A stretch of 64,000 nucleotides of DNA from Brasenia schreberi (lineage: Eukaryota > Streptophyta > Magnoliopsida > Nymphaeales > Cabombaceae), in NCBI GenBank assembly GCA_036023115.1, contig JAYKKT010000041.1:186001-250000 (forward strand), given 5' to 3'. The notes beneath the pieces are model-generated. The model was given only the letters and a program-made list of their open reading frames with translations. It was not told the origin of the DNA and searched no databases. Within the stretch, counting starts at the first letter, position 1, and every line of letters begins with the position of its first letter. The position numbers and the translations under genes are program-made. Below, piece after piece: positions 58,265-64,000 of this stretch.

Positions 58265-61200
58265 ATGCAGAGCTTCGCGCCTTCTCGCGTCTCTCTTGCA
58301 ATGTACTCCCTCCTCTCTTTCTCTGTGAATTTGGTCCGGTTCTTGATTTTCCTTCTGTTGGAGTAACGATCTCGTTTATGTGATAATGAGATTTCATGAG
58401 TAAAGGAGAAGAAGTGAAAGTCGTCTAGGATTTTGGTGTCTCAAAGGAACCTGAAATTCGTCCTCTCCCTCTTTCTCCCTCCTTCCTTCTGTCTGTCCGT
58501 CTGTCTTTGTCTCTCTCGAGTTGGAAAAACTGAGCTTTCCGTTTTTGGACTTTGAATTTCTTGTGTTGTGGATGATTTGATGGGGCAGTGATGCGGAAGC
58601 CAGTCGCATGCATGCTGGGGTTTCCGGTCTTGGGGATATGCAAAACGTCACTGGATTTCGCCTCGAGGACGCTACGAACCTCGCTCGGAGTATGATAACT
58701 CTACTTTCCCACCCAACTCTTGTTTTCTGGATTCTAGCTCGGTAATCTGTTTCAGAATTGTTAGGAACTTTCTGCTGACTCGTTCATCCATTTTTCTTTT
58801 GCTTATTATTATCCATGAAGGCGCTGTTTTCAATGTGAAGTCTGGTGGGCAAACGATTAATTCTGGTCCTTTTCAGGTTAGATGTTTTTGAATTTTTCGT
58901 TGAGTACTGATCCCAGTTGGTTAAGGTTTCATTTTCAATTTAGTTGTGATATGTGAATTGAATTTCTTGCTGGTGATTCCCGTTGGATTAATCATCAGAA
59001 TCTCAATTCCTCCAATATTGGTTTTGCCGGGAACATAGTGGTCTCTGCACAGCTGTACCCTTCACAAAAGGGGCCCACTTTGGCAAATGGCCCTCTCGAG
59101 AACTGGGGAGATTCAGGTGTGGTATCTGCTAGCCCGCGAACTGATACTTCCACTGACGTGGAAACGGATGACAAGAATCAATTGGTGAATTGCCCGACTC
59201 CACTACTTTTAGTATATCAATTGTTGTTATGGGAGGTAACTGGCTTCATTCAAGCTTACATGGTTTTGATATTTGATTTTTACGCCGGGCTTTTAGTCTG
59301 AAGGCGGTCAGAATCGAGCTGTAACAACTGCTGATTCATCAGAGACATCAAAGGAGAGAATAGTCGATCAGAAGGTTTTAACCAAGACTTTGGTGTCTCT
59401 TAAGGCTTAATGTCTTTGTTTCTGCATGAGTAGCACTTTGTGCGGTGGTGACTTTGCTGTTTGCAAATTTTCTCAGACGCTGCGCAGACTTGCTCAAAAC
59501 AGAGAGGCTGCGAGAAAGAGCCGCTTGAGGAAAAAGGTAAGATGGGCCTGCTGTTTGCCTGCCCTGCAGCTCGTTGGGAATTCTTATGTCCTTTCATTTT
59601 TTATGTTATTTTAGCCATTATTATATCAGTCATATGTCCACATTGTCTATCGTCCATCCACCAGAATTTGAAAGCTTAGGTGCTTCTCCCATTCTGCAGT
59701 GAAACTTGAATGGCACTATGAAGGGTTCCTTTGATTTATTATATTTCATAGTGGTTAACTGCATAAAGCAGAAGAAGTTTCTCATCCTATGTGTTGATTG
59801 CAGGTTCTTTCATGCTGCATTTACCAATCTATACTGGAAACCTTTCTTTTATGTATGTGTCAGTAGAATGATCTGTTTAGAGGTTTTGAGTAAATGAAAT
59901 GAATTCTAAATCTATATATTCATCTTGTGAAGAGGCGCATGCATGATGTGGTTACTGAGGATGAAGTATGATTTTGTCATCTCTATCATTGCATCTTGAA
60001 TCTTCTTTGGCCAAAGCTTAAAAGATTTCAGGTACAATCAATGCAAATTTATGTATTATATGTTACTAATCCTTAAAGATTTTAAATTCACTGGAACATC
60101 AAGTAGCAAGTATTGGGTGATGAACTTGATCAACATGTCTTGACTGTACTGTGCAGAGCCTCAACCAGAGTAACTCTTAGCTGGTCCAGTAGTAGTACAG
60201 TTATGTGTATTAAGTGATGGAATGACTCTACTTAAAAGTTAAAACACTGCCGTAGTGTTCTCTGTCATGTCTAGGAACAGAACCTGTATAGTGCTTTTAC
60301 GTGTCTGCTTACTTTGGATGACTCACTGAACACTTGCCTAAATCAGTGAAATGGATTTCTGTGGTAGATGGTCCGTGTTATCCAAAATACATAAACCTGA
60401 TTTTGAATCTTTAGTCATAACTCATAGACGTGCATGCAGAAGTAATTGTACATTTTTTGTTTATTTGTATGTATATATACTCATCAAAATTTGTGCATGA
60501 TATGATAAGCTTAACTTTTCCATGTTCCTGCAAATGTGCTACTTCATCCTGAAAGAAATGTTATAAAAATTGTATAGTATCGAACACTACCATATGTGCA
60601 TCATATGTGCATCGTGTGAATCTCTACCTGAACCGCTGAACGGCTACCTGTATCACAGAAAACAATTTATTGCATAGCAGTGGGGAATATTGTACAACAC
60701 CGTGTGATACACAATGTCGTACGGTACACCCCTTATAGTACAATATGACGTCAGTTTTCGCAAACTATGTTTTTTTTTCTGAAAATCAAGGCCCGAAGTG
60801 GGTTTAAACAACAGTGCTCATTTCTTTCTCTACGACCAAACCCTTCCTCTTCCAAAATCCCAAATCTGTTCTGGTCATCAATCCTAAGCTCCATAACAAG
60901 GCCGAGGGTGTCTGCAAGCATGTGAGTTGGTTTGTTTTGATATTGAGTTCATTGTCTCTTAGTATGGTGTCATTGAATTTTTTTCATGATTTTAAAGTTC
61001 TTTAAAATATTTTTTATGAACTTTTAGAGAAAATAATTAAAGAAGACACTTGTATCATTCCGTCTCCTGCAATACAGTATGATACAGTGCCCCTAGGATA
61101 CAGGATCCAGTACGATATTTACAACATTTCCTGAAATTGCACGTTGACATGTTTGCAATATAACCAAGCAGCTGTACACATTTCTTCTAATTTAGTTTAC

Positions 61201-63779
61201 AGAAATTGTTGCCTTAGATGTTCATGCACGCAAATACATGCATGTGCACATGATCCTTTTCTTCTTTCTCTTGCAAATCAGGCATACATTCAGCAGCTGG
61301 AAGCTAGCCGATTGAAGCTTACTCAGCTTGACCAAGAGCTTCAACGAGTCCGTCAGCAGGTTTGTTTCCCTACTGTTCCTTTGGCACGCTTGAGTGGAAT
61401 CACGGTTGTAGCTGGTGATGTGTGTCAAGCGGTAACTATAGGCTAGCTCACATTTACTTTCTATGCTAGTCAAGTTTCTGCCTTCTCTGCCTGCAGGGAG
61501 TCTTCATTGGAAGTTGCTGTACAGGAGATCAGAGCCATGCTACGAATGTAAATGGTAGGTAAAGAATTAGTTGATCGCCATGTTCCCATGCAGCTTACCA
61601 TTCTTAGAATGTGATCATCATTTTTATTTGTCTTTCGTACTTCTTTTTACTTTTCACGATTGGTTTCCTTGGTTATTTTTGTCTTTTTGATGTTATTGTA
61701 TTTTTCCTGGTGATGCTTGCGATTTTACATGAATGAAGCGCTTGAATGGAGGTTGTGAAGTTAGTGTTTTTTTTAATCTTTGTTTTCCTTGAATGTTATC
61801 ACTATATCCTTGAACCTGTTCTGAATCTCTGTTTTCCAAGAGTCTGGGGATATTTCTTTCCAATTTTTCTGTACGCCTAAACCTTGGCTTAATTCATTCT
61901 GAATGCTAGTTAATGTAACTGTAATAGATAACCAACTTGAATCTTCTCCTTTACATTGACCAAGTTGTTCCATCCTTACACTCATTTTTCTAAACCAGGC
62001 ACTCTAGTTGCTAACCATGAAGGCGTTGTAACTGTATAATTGGCCTGATTGTTTGCCCGAGTGTTGCGGACTCAAAGTCTGATTCCTTGAGGAACTTAGT
62101 ATAAACACATGTCATTTATCATGAGCATTTCCGTTTATTATACTCGGTGAGATAAAGTATTCATTGAATATATAGATGACAGTTGAACTTCCTGTGTGAA
62201 GGTTGAAGAAGCATAATTTAATTTTCTTCTTTTTGGTCTGAGCAAGTTATGGATGTTGCCCTAACTTGTAATGTTTAACATGTATTTTCAAATTGCCATC
62301 TAATTATTATCTGGTTTTCCAAGTTTTAGTTCATATTTCCAATTGCATGATGGGGATTAAGCTTGATTTATTTGCTATGTCTATGCCAAACAACAACTAA
62401 GCCTTTTCCATACTTGATGGGGTTGGCTGCATGGATTCTTTGGCTATATGGATTCTTTGTTTCCATAGAGCTCGATTGTGTGCCATTAAGCTAGATCATT
62501 CCTCATTGTTTCCTTCCAACATTATATGCTATGTCTATACCATATGATGTATTAATGGTGTTTGGGTGATCAAGAAAGGTGCCAGTCATGGTCGATCTGT
62601 TTCCTGCGTTTGTGCATTCCAAATGGGTTGTGCTGTTCACAATATCACTTGGTGTAGACTACTGCACAAAAGGCTTTTGGTGTCAATAATTTAGGACGTT
62701 TTAGTAGAAGAGATTATTTATTCAAATATTTTGCAGGTGCAGTCACGTTTGACATGGAATATTCTCGATGGCTCGATGAACACCAACGACAAATCAACGA
62801 CTTGAGGACAGCTGTAAACTCTCATGTGGGTGATAATGAGCTGCGGCTTCTTGTTGATGCAGTGATGGCACATTATGATGAGCTTTTCAGACTCAAAAGC
62901 AATGGTGCAAAGGCTGATGTCTTTCACATGCTATCAGGAATGTGGAAGACTCCTGCTGAGAGGCGCTTCTTGTGGTTGGGGGGGTTTCGATCTTCTGAGC
63001 TTTTGAAGGTGAAATCTCCCTTGATTTTCATTCACAAATTTCATAGTTACTGTATGGTTAGGAAATAGGGATTTCTATTTCATGATGACACTTTCTATAT
63101 CGAAGCTGTCTCGCACTTGACTCAACCCTTTGTCCTAGGCAGATGATCTGACATATGTATCTCGGAATTTTCTGTTCTTTGGGCTTCGGCCTTGTTCCCT
63201 CACTGGGAAAAAGATTTTTATGAAGTTGGAACAGTTTATTGGGCTATTTAATTTCTCAATTTCATTGCAGATTCTTGTGAAACATCTTGAGCCTCTGACT
63301 GAACAGCAATTGATGGGCCTCTATAATCTGCAAGAATCCTCCCAGCAGGCTGAAGAGGCACTGTCTCAGGGGATGGAAGCCTTGCAGCAATCTCTTGCTG
63401 AAACTCTTGCATCAGGCACTCTGGGCCCTCCTGGATCATCCGATAATGTTGCAAACTACATGGGTCAGATGGCAACTGCTATGGGGAAATTGGATACTCT
63501 AGAGGGCTTTCTTCACCAGGTAAGAAACTCAATTCCACCTATGCAGTCACTCCCATACATTTCTTGTCCACAAAAGTGTAGACCCCCTAACACAAACGGC
63601 GAGGTTGTTGAAATGTTTGATATTTTTATCAGGCAGACCATCTACGGCAGCAGACGCTGCAGCAGATGCATCGGATATTGACAACTCGCCAAGCGGCGCG
63701 AGCTCTGCTTTGCATAAGCGACTATTTCTCCCGTCTAAGAGCCCTTAGTTCATTGTGGTTGGCGCGTCCAATAGAGTAA
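58265..63779 (+). CDS. TGA-type bZIP transcription factor, clade II (TGA2/HBP-1b-like), eleven exons
   Basis: Exons: 58265-58362 (tentative), 58589-58689, 58821-58876, 58999-59184, 59297-59374, 59477-59536, 61282-61359, 61497-61554, 62737-63008, 63271-63519, 63633-63779; 460 residues in one frame. The basic region LRRLAQNREAARKSRLRKK is at about 175-193, followed by the leucine zipper AYIQQLEASRLKLTQLDQEL to about 219. The TGA/DOG1 domain runs from about 242 (FDMEYSRWLDEHQRQINDLR, MSGMWKTPAERxFLWLGGF type) to the end, RLRALSSLWLARPIE. TGA factors bind TGACG (as-1) elements as dimers and recruit NPR1 in salicylate responses; clade II also serves detoxification genes. The long N-terminus (RLEDATN, SPRTDTSTDVETDDKNQL) is as in HBP-1b/TGA2.1. 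The start MQSFAPSRVSLA fits the family, but the exon 1 donor at 58362 is chosen by phase only; 58302 is an alternative. All key motifs are intact. Confidence 0.9.
60558..61127. mobile_element. Possible MITE in TGA intron 6
   Basis: The left end atgttataaaaattgtatag resembles the reverse complement of the right end, atgttgtaaatatcgtact. The inside is full of gtatgatac/cgtacggtac-type short palindromic phrases. No target duplication was established. Confidence 0.35.
62391..62523 (-). mobile_element. RTE LINE copy F, in TGA intron 8
   Basis: On the plus strand aacaacaactaagccttttc opens the inverted 3' end of the RTE family, followed by catacttgatggggttggct and continuing to the tagatcattcctcattgttt block. 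It is about 130 bp, antisense to the TGA gene, and lies well inside the 1.18-kb intron. Confidence 0.85.
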
Positions 63780-64000
63780 AATCACCGGTTCTTGTACACT
63801 GATACAAATGCTACTGGCTGCACAACCGTATCTGTGAGCGGCCCATCAAGAGGTTGGTTTTGGGAGAGTGGAAGGTACAGGAAGAACAAAGTGACGTATT
63901 GTGGGGAACGGTAGATTATCTGTTGATCAGAAGGTACTGTTACATTATAATAGCTCATATCATATTTTTCGGGACTGGCTTTGTACAATAGAAAGAAACT
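63780..64000. other. 3' flank of the TGA gene
   Basis: Presumed 3' UTR and downstream DNA. No clear polyadenylation signal could be fixed before the window ends. Confidence 0.4.

Overview
This is a stretch of nuclear DNA from a flowering plant. The genes are split by introns with GT/AG borders, the protein families are plant-specific (WOX, CLE, TGA-type bZIP, leucoanthocyanidin reductase, cysteine-rich receptor kinase), and the spacers are filled with plant-type retroelements. A WOX1-type gene, a lineage generally missing from grasses, points to a eudicot or an early-diverging angiosperm rather than a cereal. I cannot name the species.

Layout. 1-8 kb: remains of an RTE-clade LINE, a Ty1/copia element, a CACTA-type MITE, an L1-like LINE and a hAT-like MITE. 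8.9-9.1 kb: a small intact CLE peptide gene (minus strand). 10-12.4 kb: a degenerate LTR-bearing element. 14.5-16 kb: unidentified repetitive DNA with a tandem duplication. 16.4-22.7 kb: a nearly complete but decayed minus-strand copia element with two LTRs, one of them interrupted by an RTE LINE fragment. 23-30.5 kb: mainly non-coding, with 5S rRNA-like segments, a LINE ORF fragment, two CACTA-type MITEs and an RTE 3' end. 31.3-32.7 kb: a four-exon WOX1-like homeobox gene (minus). 34.3-38.1 kb: a third copia element with both LTRs. 38.1-41.2 kb: repeat-like DNA and another RTE copy. 42.7-45.8 kb: a complete five-exon leucoanthocyanidin reductase gene (minus). 46-50 kb: spacer with microsatellites and a cluster of tRNA-derived SINEs. 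50.3-53.6 kb: an RTE LINE split by a 2.57-kb insert whose right-hand part is rearranged chloroplast DNA (rpl16, rpl14, rps8, infA, trnT pieces). 54.2-55.4 kb: a 5'-truncated receptor-kinase pseudogene (minus). 58.3-63.8 kb: an eleven-exon clade II TGA bZIP transcription factor (plus).

The genes are independent single plant genes and do not form an operon or cluster. WOX1 acts in leaf-blade outgrowth, CLE is a secreted signal, LAR makes catechin-type flavan-3-ols, and TGA factors act in salicylate/NPR1 and detoxification signalling. I found no new multi-gene system. The most unusual structure is the scrambled chloroplast insert inside a LINE; the 5S-like segments, the LINE nested in an LTR, the SINE cluster and the CLE gene are also worth a second look. 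All homology calls come from reading the sequence by eye. Exon borders were chosen by frame continuity, GT/AG signals and remembered family patterns, not by transcript evidence.
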